Under the pieces are notes generated by a model. That model saw nothing but the letters and a program-made list of their open reading frames with translations. It had not been told where the DNA came from and searched no databases. Shown here piece after piece: positions 24,962 through 32,943 of a stretch of DNA of 32,943 bases (its first letter is position 1; the number at the start of each line of letters is the position of its first letter). Origin of the DNA: Lachnospiraceae bacterium (GTDB lineage: Bacteria; Bacillota; Clostridia; Lachnospirales; Lachnospiraceae); the NCBI GenBank assembly GCA_022799355.1, contig JAAWOG010000043.1:1-32943 (forward strand). The letters are read 5' to 3'. The position numbers were made by a program, and so were the translations under genes.

Positions 24962-26281
24962 TTATTTTGGTAAAAAAACCGTAATTTCCGTCCCTTTCCC
25001 AGGCTCACTTATCAGCCTGATCTCCCCGTTATGGTACTGCACCGCATGTTTTACGATGGAAAGCCCAAGCCCTGTCCCGCCGGACTGTTTGGAGCGGCTC
25101 TTATCAATCCGGTAAAACCGCTCAAAAACATGGCTCTGATCCCCCGGAGGGATACCTATCCCCGTATCTTTTACAGTGATCACCGCCCTGTTCTCCTCCT
25201 CCCGGATCTCCATGTTCACGGTGCCGCCGCCCCTGTTATATTTGATGGCGTTGTCACAGAGATTATAGAGGATCTCCATAATCAGGCGGTAGACGCCCGT
25301 TATCTTCACGTCCTCTCCTTTCAGAAGCAGAATAATATGCTTTCTCTTTGCCGCATCCTGCAGCAGGGCGCGGACCTCCTTCGCCACCTCCAAAAGCCGC
25401 ACCGTCTCTACGGGAAGCGAATCCCCGGTATCAAGCTGTGAGAGACGTATAATATCCTCCACCAGCGTGACCATCCTCGCCGCCTCCTGCCGCATCTTTG
25501 CCGCAAATACCGGAATATCCTCCTTTTGGACCAGTCCGTTTTCCAAAAGCTCCGCCGTTCCCATAATGGACTGCAGCGGCGTTTTCAGTTCATGGGAGAC
25601 ATTCGCCGTAAACTCAATCCTGTCCTGCTGTGCCAGTGTATATGCCCGTTTCAGCTCCTGATTCTGTTTATCGATTCTCTTCAGCAGGGGCGATAATTCC
25701 TCATATACCTCATTTTTCATGGGATTTTCCAGATCCAGCCTGTTGATCGGCCTGACGATATTTTCCGACAGCCGCAGCGCCAGCACCGCCGATAGTACAA
25801 GAGCGATTACCAGAACAAGCATGATCGGCTGCTGCATTCCGATCACCACCGCCCCTAACGTAATGCCCGTCCGGGAGATACGGATCACCGAACCATCGTT
25901 CAGCCCTTTCGCATAATAATCCGTTTTCTCCATCAGCGTGGCGGAATAACGAACGCTGTGCCCCTCTCCCTGCCGAAACGCCTCCAGGATCTCCTCCCGC
26001 TGCCCGTGGTTTTCCATCGTCCCCGCATCCGCAGCCGTATCATAGAGCACTTCGCCCTCCGGTGAAACCAGCGTCACGCGGCAGATCCCGAAATCCGTCT
26101 GCTTCAAATACTCTATCCCGAACCACTCCACCCCGGAGGCGGCGATTTCCAGTTCGTTTTTCAGTTTTTCCGACTGCTGCCGTTCAAAATAATGGTAGAA
26201 CCCTCCGAAAATAAATACCATGCCGGAAAACAGGACCACCAGCGCGGTGAACAGAATATTGCGGAATATTTTTCTGCTCAT
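24962..26281 (-). CDS. PhoR-like sensor histidine kinase
   Basis: The 439-residue protein has an N-terminal membrane helix, an outer domain of about 120 residues (containing VTLVSPEGEVLYDTAADAG), a second membrane helix (about 150-170), then cytoplasmic helices. The phosphoacceptor is in FTANVSHELKTPLQSIMGTA, and the ATPase part has NLCDNAIKYN, DTGIGIPPGDQSHVFERFYR and GGTGLGLSIVKHAV. The sensor layout resembles PhoR. It is coupled to the upstream regulator by an ATGA overlap and ends 153 bases before the Na/Pi symporter start, with Pho-like repeats in between. Confidence 0.9.
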   Translation of the reverse strand: MSRKIFRNILFTALVVLFSGMVFIFGGFYHYFERQQSEKLKNELEIAASGVEWFGIEYLKQTDFGICRVTLVSPEGEVLYDTAADAGTMENHGQREEILEAFRQGEGHSVRYSATLMEKTDYYAKGLNDGSVIRISRTGITLGAVVIGMQQPIMLVLVIALVLSAVLALRLSENIVRPINRLDLENPMKNEVYEELSPLLKRIDKQNQELKRAYTLAQQDRIEFTANVSHELKTPLQSIMGTAELLENGLVQKEDIPVFAAKMRQEAARMVTLVEDIIRLSQLDTGDSLPVETVRLLEVAKEVRALLQDAAKRKHIILLLKGEDVKITGVYRLIMEILYNLCDNAIKYNRGGGTVNMEIREEENRAVITVKDTGIGIPPGDQSHVFERFYRIDKSRSKQSGGTGLGLSIVKHAVQYHNGEIRLISEPGKGTEITVFLPK

Positions 26282-26952
26282 GCCTTATCCTCCAGCCGAT
26301 ACCCCACTCCTCTGACGGTCTCTATCATACCGCCGTATTTTCCAAGTTTTGAGCGCAGCGTTCTGATATGCATATCAAGGGTTCTCGTCTCTCCCACATA
26401 GTTGTCCCCCCACACCCGAAGAAACAACTGTTCCCGGGAAAAAGCCGTCCCCGGCTTCTCCAGGAAAAGACGCAGCAGTTCAAATTCTTTGAATGTCAAT
26501 TCAATGCGCGCACCGTCCACGGACACGGTCCGCTCCTCCTTATGAAGCAAAATACCGCCGGCTTTCAAAAGGACATCGCTCCCATCCTTTTTGCACCTGC
26601 GAAGCACCGCCTTCACCCTTGAAACCATCTCCATCATACCGAAAGGCTTTACCAGATAATCATCCGCCCCGATATCCAGGCTTCTCACCTTCTCATGCTC
26701 CGCCCCTTTTGCCGTAGCCATGATTACGGGAATATCCGCCGTGCCCTTATCCGCTTTCAGCCTCTGCAATATTGCCACGCCGTCCATCTCCGGCAGCATA
26801 ATATCCAGCAGGATCAGATCCGGCTTTTCCTTTTCCAGTGCGGCAAAGAAAGACCTTCCCTCCGCAAACCCTCTCGCCTCAAATCCCGTTGACCGCAGGG
26901 AATACACCTCTATCTCCCTGATATTCTCATCATCCTCCACACACCAGATCAA
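26278..26952 (-). CDS. PhoP/PhoB-like response regulator
   Basis: The 224-residue OmpR-type regulator has the acidic residues EDDEN near the start, phosphorylation aspartate in LILLDIMLPEMDGV, lysine in DDYLVKPFGMMEM and a winged helix ending LRSKLGKYGGMIETVRGVGYRL. The start codon is TTG at 26952 with GGGAGG seven bases before it. It is followed by its kinase with overlap. TTTACA repeats lie upstream, consistent with autoregulation and with control of the Na/Pi gene. The phosphate role rests on these repeats and on the neighbour. Confidence 0.9.
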   Translation of the reverse strand: MIWCVEDDENIREIEVYSLRSTGFEARGFAEGRSFFAALEKEKPDLILLDIMLPEMDGVAILQRLKADKGTADIPVIMATAKGAEHEKVRSLDIGADDYLVKPFGMMEMVSRVKAVLRRCKKDGSDVLLKAGGILLHKEERTVSVDGARIELTFKEFELLRLFLEKPGTAFSREQLFLRVWGDNYVGETRTLDMHIRTLRSKLGKYGGMIETVRGVGYRLEDKA

Positions 26953-27041
26953 TGCAACTCCTCCCTGTCATAAGAAATTAAGCAAATATCCTGAAACAAC
27001 TGATATAAATTCAGAAGACAACATATCCATTTCACAGTATC

Positions 27042-27096
27042 AGTATATACAACAGATGTAAAATGTAAAGGAGCGCCAACGTAAAATTTTTGTAAA
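27042..27096 (-). promoter_or_regulatory. Pho-box-like repeats and promoter of the regulator gene
   Basis: On the minus strand TTTACA (27091-27096) and TTTACG (27080-27085) are 11 bases apart. Further copies lie at 27064-27069 and 27057-27062. The copy at 27064-27069 can serve as the -35, with a 16-base spacer to TATACT (27042-27047). This matches the arrangement before the Na/Pi gene and suggests positive autoregulation. Confidence 0.6.
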
Positions 27097-27158
27097 ATAA
27101 CATACCCACGGCGTTATGGACTCACCTGCTTCATTAATATTTATACTGATTGGAAGCA

Positions 27159-28508
27159 TCAATTGTTCACAGCCACACCCTCTCTTCCGCGCAGCCATAT
27201 ATACGCGATCACACAGATCACCACGGAAACCGCCGAACCTGTGACCGTCGCAAGCCCCATGGGGAACAGCGTGTCCGCAAACAGTTTTGATGCGAGATAT
27301 GCAAGCGGAATGCGGGCGCATACAATAGCGACGGCATTATGTAAAAAAGAAAGCCCGGACATGCCTCTTGCACAAAAATACCCGCTGAAACAAAAATGTA
27401 CGCCGGCAAACACACAGTCCCAGACATATCCCTTTAAATACTGCCCGCCAAGCCGTACCACCTCCGGTTCGTTCCGGAATATGCCGACCACAGGCTCCGC
27501 AAAAAACTGCATCAAAAACGCCGATATCGTCCCGAAGATAACCGCCGTCAGGATGGCATAGCGCAGCGTCTGCTTTGCCCGTTCCTTCTTTCCCGCACCG
27601 ATATTCTGGGCTGCCAGCGCCGACACCGCAGAGAGAAGGGAAGAGGGCACCAGAAATAAAATACCGATAATCTTTTCCACCACCCCTACCGCCGCCGCGT
27701 CAAAAAGTCCTCTCTTATTGGCGATAATTGTGATCAGCAGAAAGGAAATCTGGATAAACCCGTCCTGCACCGCCACCGGTACTCCAATGGAAAGCAGTTT
27801 CCCCATCACCGCCCGTTTCGGCTTCAAATCGCCGGAAGCAAGCCTGATATGCCGCATACCGCTGTCCGTTTTGATGCGAAACAGCGCCGCCCCGACACTG
27901 ATCGTCTGAGATAAAGTCGTCCCCAGCGCAGCGCCTGCCGCTCCCATCCCCAGCGCCCCGATAAAAATATAATCCAGGACAATATTGGAGATGCAGGCCA
28001 CCGCAATAAAATACATGGGGCTCCTGGAATCTCCCATTCCTCTGAAAATGGAACTGATGATATTGTAAGCCGTAATAAAAGGAATCCCGATAAAACAGAT
28101 CGTCAGATAGGTAACCGTGCTGCTCACAGCCTCCGCCGGCGTGGACATGGCATTTACAATGGGATCAATGCACAAAGTCAGCAATACCGCCGCCGCCACG
28201 GAAAGGCTTAAAAACAAGGTCACGGTATTCCCGATCGTCACAAGCACCTGCTTCTCATTTTTTGCCCCTGTCTCATGGCCTATGGAAACCGTGGTTCCCA
28301 TTGCAAGCCCAACGATCATCACAGTTATCATATGCATAATCTGGCTGCCGATCGAGACAGCCGTGGTACTCTCCACCGCATTGAACTGTCCTACGATATA
28401 CAGATCCGCCATACCATATAGTGTCTGCAGAAAATAGGAAAAAAAATAGGGAATCGAAAACGAAAGCAGCGTTCCGAATACATTTCCTGTTGTCAGTTCT
28501 TTTTTCAT
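27159..28508 (-). CDS. MATE family efflux transporter
   Basis: The 449-residue protein has about twelve membrane helices and the MATE start LTTGNVFGTLLSFSIPYF, followed by LYGMADLYIVGQF in helix 2. It is distinct from the MATE at 18819: their helix-2 and loop sequences differ clearly, so they are not recent copies. Its ATG overlaps the stop of the pseudouridine synthase (ATGA), and AAAGGAAC lies upstream. An in-frame extension to 28535 is within the upstream gene and lacks a better site. The substrate is unknown. Confidence 0.92.
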   Translation of the reverse strand: MKKELTTGNVFGTLLSFSIPYFFSYFLQTLYGMADLYIVGQFNAVESTTAVSIGSQIMHMITVMIVGLAMGTTVSIGHETGAKNEKQVLVTIGNTVTLFLSLSVAAAVLLTLCIDPIVNAMSTPAEAVSSTVTYLTICFIGIPFITAYNIISSIFRGMGDSRSPMYFIAVACISNIVLDYIFIGALGMGAAGAALGTTLSQTISVGAALFRIKTDSGMRHIRLASGDLKPKRAVMGKLLSIGVPVAVQDGFIQISFLLITIIANKRGLFDAAAVGVVEKIIGILFLVPSSLLSAVSALAAQNIGAGKKERAKQTLRYAILTAVIFGTISAFLMQFFAEPVVGIFRNEPEVVRLGGQYLKGYVWDCVFAGVHFCFSGYFCARGMSGLSFLHNAVAIVCARIPLAYLASKLFADTLFPMGLATVTGSAVSVVICVIAYIWLRGREGVAVNN

Positions 28509-29620
28509 CTTTTTTTGTTCCTTTCCCGGAAGCATCCGGCAGCCCCCGGCAAAATATTCCAGTCTTCCGGCTCCGGGACAGACAAAGACACCCCCGAGAG
28601 ATATCCAAACTCTCCTTTTATCTCCGGAAATTCCACTCTGCCGGCATGAAGAAGCTGATAGCGAAACACATGATCTTCCTGCCTCCTTAGCGCCTGGCCG
28701 TACTTTTTGTCCCCCAGCACCGGATGCCCGATACCGGCAAGATGCGCCCGGATCTGATGGCTCTTTCCCGTCACCAGCAAAATCTCCAGTTTTGTGCAGT
28801 CTCTCTCTTTGACATAAAAAAGAGGGCTGATCACCGTTTCGATCTTTTTATATTCCCTTTCAAGCCCCGGCTCTCTCAGCTTCCGCCTCTTAAATTCTTT
28901 CTCCGAAATGATCTCCGAACGGTTTCTCTTTTCCTCCTTTTTCAGGTAGCCCTTCAGCGTGATCTCCTCTTTTATCCTACCCTGCACATAAGTCACATAG
29001 TATTTATGCAGCCCCCTCTCCCGCAGCATTTCCGACAAAAACTGGCTGCCGCGGACACTTTTGCCGCAGAGCATAAGCCCGCTTGTATTACGATCCAGCC
29101 GATTGCATACCGAAGGTCGAAACAGGACAAGTTCCTCCTCCGTCATCCTCCCCTTCTCCAGCAGATATCCAATCATCCACTCGTTTAAGGAAATATCCTT
29201 CTTATCCGCCTTCTGGGACAAAATACCCGCCGGCTTATTTAAAATAAGAATATTATCATCTTCGTATACGGCAAAAATCCCTTTCAGTTTTTGATAAGCC
29301 TCCCGGTAAGCCTGACAGGCATCCGTAAAAGACATCTTCTCCGGGATTTTTTCATCGCCATCTCCACGCTCTCTCCCGATCTGTTCCCGGTCCGAAAATG
29401 TCTCCGAGAACTTCCGATAGGTCTCTTCCGAAAAAAACACCTCCACCGTATCCCCTGCGGCAACCACTTCATTTCCCGTCGCTTTCTTTTCATTTAATGT
29501 AATATTCTTTTTCCGGAGCATTTTATAAAGAAAACCGGAAGCCGCCCGGGGCAGCAGTTTTTTCAGATATTTATCAAACCGCCACCCTGCTTCCTGCTTT
29601 GTTATCACAAATTTCCGCAT
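28505..29620 (-). CDS. RluA-family 23S rRNA/tRNA pseudouridine synthase
   Basis: The 371-residue enzyme isomerises uridine to pseudouridine in RNA. An N-terminal S4-like RNA-binding part (WRFDKYLKKLLPRA, KNITLNEKKA) precedes a linker and the catalytic domain, with the active aspartate in CNRLDRNTSGLML (usual form HRLDRDTSGL) and the later motif KSHQIRAHLAGIGHPVLGDKKYG. The family member (RluC, RluD or other) cannot be assigned. It begins with ATG 29620 after a weak site and is coupled to the MATE gene downstream, a pairing with no obvious functional link. Confidence 0.93.
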   Translation of the reverse strand: MRKFVITKQEAGWRFDKYLKKLLPRAASGFLYKMLRKKNITLNEKKATGNEVVAAGDTVEVFFSEETYRKFSETFSDREQIGRERGDGDEKIPEKMSFTDACQAYREAYQKLKGIFAVYEDDNILILNKPAGILSQKADKKDISLNEWMIGYLLEKGRMTEEELVLFRPSVCNRLDRNTSGLMLCGKSVRGSQFLSEMLRERGLHKYYVTYVQGRIKEEITLKGYLKKEEKRNRSEIISEKEFKRRKLREPGLEREYKKIETVISPLFYVKERDCTKLEILLVTGKSHQIRAHLAGIGHPVLGDKKYGQALRRQEDHVFRYQLLHAGRVEFPEIKGEFGYLSGVSLSVPEPEDWNILPGAAGCFRERNKKR

Positions 29621-29674
29621 ATTATATTATTCCATTTCTTTCGGACATCAGAAACATAACAGAACTATCCTGTC

Positions 29675-30247
29675 TTACAGAGACAGATTCTCCATCAGTT
29701 CCAGCACTTTCTCGTTAAATTCTCCGTTATCCTCCATCTCCGACTCCCGCAAAGATTTCAGCCTCTCCAGATACTTTCCTCTCTCCCTGAATATCTTTAC
29801 CGTGATATCCCGAAATCCGTTTTGTGACAACAATGTCTTTACATGCTGATAACACGCCCCCTCATCGAAACCTTCCTGTTCCGTGATGCCGATCAGGCTC
29901 TTCCCTTTCATCACAAGATGGCTGATCTGAAAATTCTTTGCATAACTTGTCAGATACAGGTCATACCGCTCGGAAAGCCCCTTCGCTCCATCGCCGATCA
30001 CTTCCCTCAGTTCCTTAGAACATCCCTTTGCTTTCAGAAACATAATCATACCCACCGCGCTCCTGCTGGCCGGAAGACAGCCTAAAACCGCCGCCAGCGT
30101 CAGCAGGTTTTTATTGGATTTCGTGGCAAGATACCCCGCCCCATACAGAGCAATGGAAATCCCGAACATCAACAGTGTTTTGATAATCTCCCATCTGCGC
30201 TGTTTTTCAATGTAACCGAATGTTCCCTTTTTGTTTTTCCAGAACAT
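29675..30247 (-). CDS. membrane protein of unknown function, two helices
   Basis: The 190-residue protein has two adjacent N-terminal membrane helices (about 25-43, LLMFGISIALYGAGYLA, and 47-68, NLLTLAAVLGCLPASRSAVG) and a cytoplasmic remainder of about 120 residues, partly charged. The start at 30247 is chosen for GGGGAGAG; the frame extends to 30289. It overlaps the ygiQ end by 41 bases, so the genes are coupled. I do not recognise the family. Confidence 0.75.
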   Translation of the reverse strand: MFWKNKKGTFGYIEKQRRWEIIKTLLMFGISIALYGAGYLATKSNKNLLTLAAVLGCLPASRSAVGMIMFLKAKGCSKELREVIGDGAKGLSERYDLYLTSYAKNFQISHLVMKGKSLIGITEQEGFDEGACYQHVKTLLSQNGFRDITVKIFRERGKYLERLKSLRESEMEDNGEFNEKVLELMENLSL

Positions 30248-32192
30248 ACTCTCTCCCCGTACTCCCTTTCTTTTTCTCCGCTGCGGCATTTTTTCCTCTG
30301 CTCTTATTTCCCCGATACTTTGCGCCTGGCTTTTTTCCGTCTCTGCCGCCTTTTTCCGCTTTCCTGTTATCTCCCGCTTTATCTCTCCGCATCTTCCGCG
30401 GCGGTATCAGGCATTTTGGTCCGAATCCGATCAGATCCTCCCTGTGCGCCAGCACAAGCGCTTCCCTGACAAGTTCATAATGTTCCGGCTTTTTGTACTG
30501 CATCAGCGCCCGCTGCATCGCCTTTTCATGGGGATTCTTCGTCACGGACACCTTTTTCCCGGTTCGGGGATCGATCCCCGTATAGTACATGATCGTGGAA
30601 AGCGTGGAAGGCGTCGGATAAAAATCCTGAACCTGTTCCGGCTGATGCCCCGCATCCCGCAGATATTCCGCCAGCTCCACCGCCTCCTTCAGCTCTGCGC
30701 CCGGATGGGAACTCATCAGATAGGGAACCAGATACTGCTTCAGCCCCAGCCTTTTATTATACGCTTCATATTTTCTGACAAATCTGTCATATACCTGTTT
30801 TTTCGGCTTTCCCATATAATACAGCACCTGATCCGAGATATGTTCGGGCGCCACCTTACACAGGCCGCTCACATGATATTGTATCATCTCTTTTAAGAAT
30901 CTGTCACCTTTTTCTTCCAGCAGGTAATCAAACCGCACGCCGGAACGGATAAAAACTTTCTTTACCCCGGACAGTTCCCTTAATTTTCTTAACAGGCTGA
31001 TATAATCCTCATGACTGCTGTCCAGATTTTTACAGGGCTCCGGAAACAGACACTGCCTGTTCTTACAGACTCCCACCTGCAGCTGCTTCTGACAGGAAGG
31101 ATGCCGGAAATTTGCCGTCGGCCCTCCCACGTCGTGGATATATCCCTTAAAATCCGGCTGCTTTGTCATCCAAGCCGCCTCTCTCAGCAAAGAGGCATGG
31201 CTCCTTACCTGCACAATCCGTCCCTGGTGAAAGGTCAGGGCACAGAAATTGCAGCCTCCAAAGCACCCTCTGCAGCTGATCAGAGAAAATTTCACCTCCG
31301 CCATAGCCGGCACGCCGCCCGCCCTTTCGCAGGAGGGATGAGGTGCGCGCATATAAGGCAGCCCATAGACATCATCCATCTCCTGCATGGTAAGAGGCTC
31401 CGCCGGCGGATTCTGTACTACGAATACCCTGTTTGGATAGGGTTCTATCAGCGCCCTTCCCTGAAAGGGATCGGTATTCTCATACTGTGTCATAAAACTT
31501 TCCGCATAAAGCTTTTTCTCGTCCCTGCACGCTTCATAGGAGGGCAGCATAACACCCTCATAGACGGAAGATATATCCTGCGTCCGATAGACCGTGCCTT
31601 TGATAAACGTGATATCCTTCACCGAAAGCCCTGCATCCAGCGCCTCCGCGATTTCCACAATGCTCTTCTCCCCCATACCATAACTGATCAGATCCGCCCC
31701 TGCATCCAGCAGAATCGAACGTTTGTATGTGTCCGACCAGTAATCATAATGTGCCAGCCTTCTCAGGGAAGCCTCTATACCTCCCAATATAATCGGAACA
31801 TCCTTATAGGTCCGGCGGATCAGATTGCCATAGACAACTGCCGCATGGTCCGGTCTTTTGCCGGCTGCACCTCCCGGTGTATAGGCATCCTCCCCACGTC
31901 TCTTTTTGGAAACATAATAATGGTTCACCATGGAATCCATATTGCCGGAGGTAACTAAAAAAGCCAGGCGGGGACGCCCCAAAACCGCAATGCTTCCCTC
32001 TTCTTTCCAGTCCGGCTGAGAAATGATGCCCACCGTAAAACCATGCGCCTGCAGCACCCTGCTGATAATGGCATGTCCAAAAGAAGGATGGTCCACATAG
32101 GCATCCCCGATCACATAGACAAAGTCAAGCTGCTTGATATGCTGTTTTTCCATCTCCTCCCGGGAAGTCGGAAGAAATCCCTCTCTCCTCAT
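30207..32192 (-). CDS. YgiQ family radical SAM protein
   Basis: The 661-residue protein has an N-terminal domain beginning near FLPTSREEMEKQHIKQLDFVY with the family phrase GDAYVDHPSFGHAII, then a radical SAM core with the 4Fe-4S motif CFGGCNFC near residue 310 (CRGCFGGCNFCALT), and a Lys/Gly-rich C-terminal tail that ends with a basic stretch. The substrate of the family is unknown. The start at 32192 fits the normal N-terminus; a GAGGG lies 11 bases upstream. It follows the Rpn-like remnant by 15 bases. Confidence 0.93.
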   Translation of the reverse strand: MRREGFLPTSREEMEKQHIKQLDFVYVIGDAYVDHPSFGHAIISRVLQAHGFTVGIISQPDWKEEGSIAVLGRPRLAFLVTSGNMDSMVNHYYVSKKRRGEDAYTPGGAAGKRPDHAAVVYGNLIRRTYKDVPIILGGIEASLRRLAHYDYWSDTYKRSILLDAGADLISYGMGEKSIVEIAEALDAGLSVKDITFIKGTVYRTQDISSVYEGVMLPSYEACRDEKKLYAESFMTQYENTDPFQGRALIEPYPNRVFVVQNPPAEPLTMQEMDDVYGLPYMRAPHPSCERAGGVPAMAEVKFSLISCRGCFGGCNFCALTFHQGRIVQVRSHASLLREAAWMTKQPDFKGYIHDVGGPTANFRHPSCQKQLQVGVCKNRQCLFPEPCKNLDSSHEDYISLLRKLRELSGVKKVFIRSGVRFDYLLEEKGDRFLKEMIQYHVSGLCKVAPEHISDQVLYYMGKPKKQVYDRFVRKYEAYNKRLGLKQYLVPYLMSSHPGAELKEAVELAEYLRDAGHQPEQVQDFYPTPSTLSTIMYYTGIDPRTGKKVSVTKNPHEKAMQRALMQYKKPEHYELVREALVLAHREDLIGFGPKCLIPPRKMRRDKAGDNRKAEKGGRDGKKPGAKYRGNKSRGKNAAAEKKKGSTGREYVLEKQKGNIRLH

Positions 32193-32207
32193 AGAAAACC
32201 GTTCCCT

Positions 32208-32639
32208 CTACTCTGCTTTTATATTTTTTACTTCCTCATAGGAAAGCCCTGCATATTCCGCAATTTTTTCCAACGTCAGCTTCCCGTCCTCCACCATCCT
32301 TCTGGCGGCATTCCATGCATTTTCTTTTCTTCCATCCTGTTTTGCATACTCCAGTTCTTCCCATCTCTGCATAAGTTTTATCCCCGCTCTCTCCGATTTC
32401 CTGATCCGGCAGATTTTTTTATGTATTGTTTTAATCCGCCCGCTCCCGCTTTTTCCTGCATTCTCATCCGTAGTCCCTGTGACATAATCCATGAAATCCA
32501 GAAATTCCTGAGAAAAGTCTTCCCGGTTTGTTCCTTTTGTGTTGATAAATACCCTGACTGCGCCATCTTCTAGCTTTAACTCGGGGCACTCCCGACATGC
32601 CCCTTCAAAGGTATAGCGATAGAGCCCCTTTCCATACAT
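32208..32639 (-). pseudogene. C-terminal part of an Rpn-family PD-(D/E)XK nuclease/transposase
   Basis: This 143-residue frame resembles the last half of Rpn-family proteins, which are near 300 residues long: GLYRYTFEGACRECPELKLEDGAVRVFINTKG, then a charged helix region MQRWEELEYAKQDGRKENAW and a final LEKIAEYAGLSYEEV. Only short phrases are quoted. The N-terminal nuclease half is missing, and an in-frame TAA lies just before the ATG. A strong AAAGGAGG site precedes the ATG, so the short form may still be made. Rpn-like genes are often fragmented. No inverted ends or target repeats for an element were found. Confidence 0.7.
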
Positions 32640-32943
32640 TTTCCTCCTTTAGAGATTCTATTTTAGAGATTCCAAAAGAGGAATAAACCGCATCTTTAAA
32701 CGTATTGCTTCCTGTTCTTCCGAAATCCCATGCAATTTTTTATTTGTGAATGAAAAAGCATAGATTTCGTATGAAGTCAGATGGGAATGATTCCCAACAG
32801 AATTGGCTCTGCCTTCCGGTTTTGGCAAAAGGCATTGCTATAAGAAATCAACCACCCCGGTGCAAGCACTCAAGCACTGTGAGTGGCTCCTACGTCGCCT
32901 CTCACAGCACTTGACTTTTTCGCTCGCTCCGCTCCCTCAAAAG
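32640..32943. other. gene-poor right edge with repeats
   Basis: No supported gene is seen here. The stretch holds an 11-base direct repeat TTTAGAGATTC (32648-32658 and 32662-32672) and, on the minus strand, an open frame of 59 codons without start (32658-32837) that reads like a protein tail ending PLLESLK. At the far end lie a tandem CAAGCACT and an imperfect inverted repeat. It may be the ragged end of an element continuing beyond the window. Confidence 0.5.
32863..32913. repeat. tandem octamer and imperfect inverted repeat
   Basis: CAAGCACT occurs twice in tandem (32863-32878). The second copy begins a 13-base arm, CAAGCACTGTGAG (32871-32883), that pairs with CTCACAGCACTTG (32901-32913) at 11 of 13 positions around a 17-base spacer. 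It resembles a REP-like or element-end structure; the window ends too soon to tell. Confidence 0.6.

Noticed and set aside
27097-27158. Weak hairpin downstream of the second MATE gene
   Set aside because: Six paired bases around a 20-base loop with no T run; not a convincing terminator.
31011-31958. 315-codon open frame on the plus strand opposite ygiQ
   Set aside because: It is a shadow of the strongly supported radical SAM gene and has no start signal.

Overview
The window looks like a chromosomal segment of a Clostridia-class Firmicute, most likely a gut Lachnospiraceae. The evidence is the plsX-acpP-rnc-smc block, strong AGGAGG ribosome binding sites, a CD1871A-type CXXC mini-protein, TIGR04076 and YitT proteins, and a zinc-ribbon protein with an ectodomain type I remember from gut Firmicutes. 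The taxonomy is inference from gene content, not from a database search. I found no rRNA, tRNA, CRISPR array or complete mobile element.

Left edge to 5.3 kb: a 49-residue protein and an XRE-type regulator diverge from two well-formed, facing promoters. A minus-strand unit follows, with an ECF-like promoter, two tiny overlapping ORFs and a 701-residue sigma factor that carries a zinc ribbon, a membrane helix and a large outer domain. Next is a methyl-accepting chemotaxis protein broken by one extra base in a G run.

5.3 to 16.9 kb, all minus strand: yitT, a catabolic-type threonine ammonia-lyase, ftsY, a compact five-gene group (P-loop kinase, TraX-like membrane protein, lipoprotein, stand-alone FakA-C-like domain, TIGR04076 protein), then smc, rnc, acpP and plsX. 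In many Firmicutes smc is followed directly by ftsY, so the five genes look like an insertion into a core operon.

17.0 to 23.8 kb, plus strand: a redox cassette (TlpA-like lipoprotein, 58-residue CXXC protein, membrane polyferredoxin) runs into a MATE exporter, an OmpR-type regulator, an ABC ATPase, its permease and a sensor kinase with almost no extracellular part. The last four resemble peptide-antibiotic sensing and detoxification modules. A perfect 11-bp tandem repeat lies at the end of the regulator gene, upstream of the ABC genes.

23.8 to 32.9 kb, minus strand: a Na/Pi symporter without a PhoU domain and a PhoP/PhoR-like pair, with TTTACA repeats of the Pho-box type in front of both the symporter and the regulator. 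These are followed by a second MATE exporter coupled to an RluA-type pseudouridine synthase, a two-helix membrane protein of unknown function, a YgiQ-type radical SAM protein and an N-terminally short Rpn-family nuclease remnant. The last 300 bases hold repeats and no clear gene.
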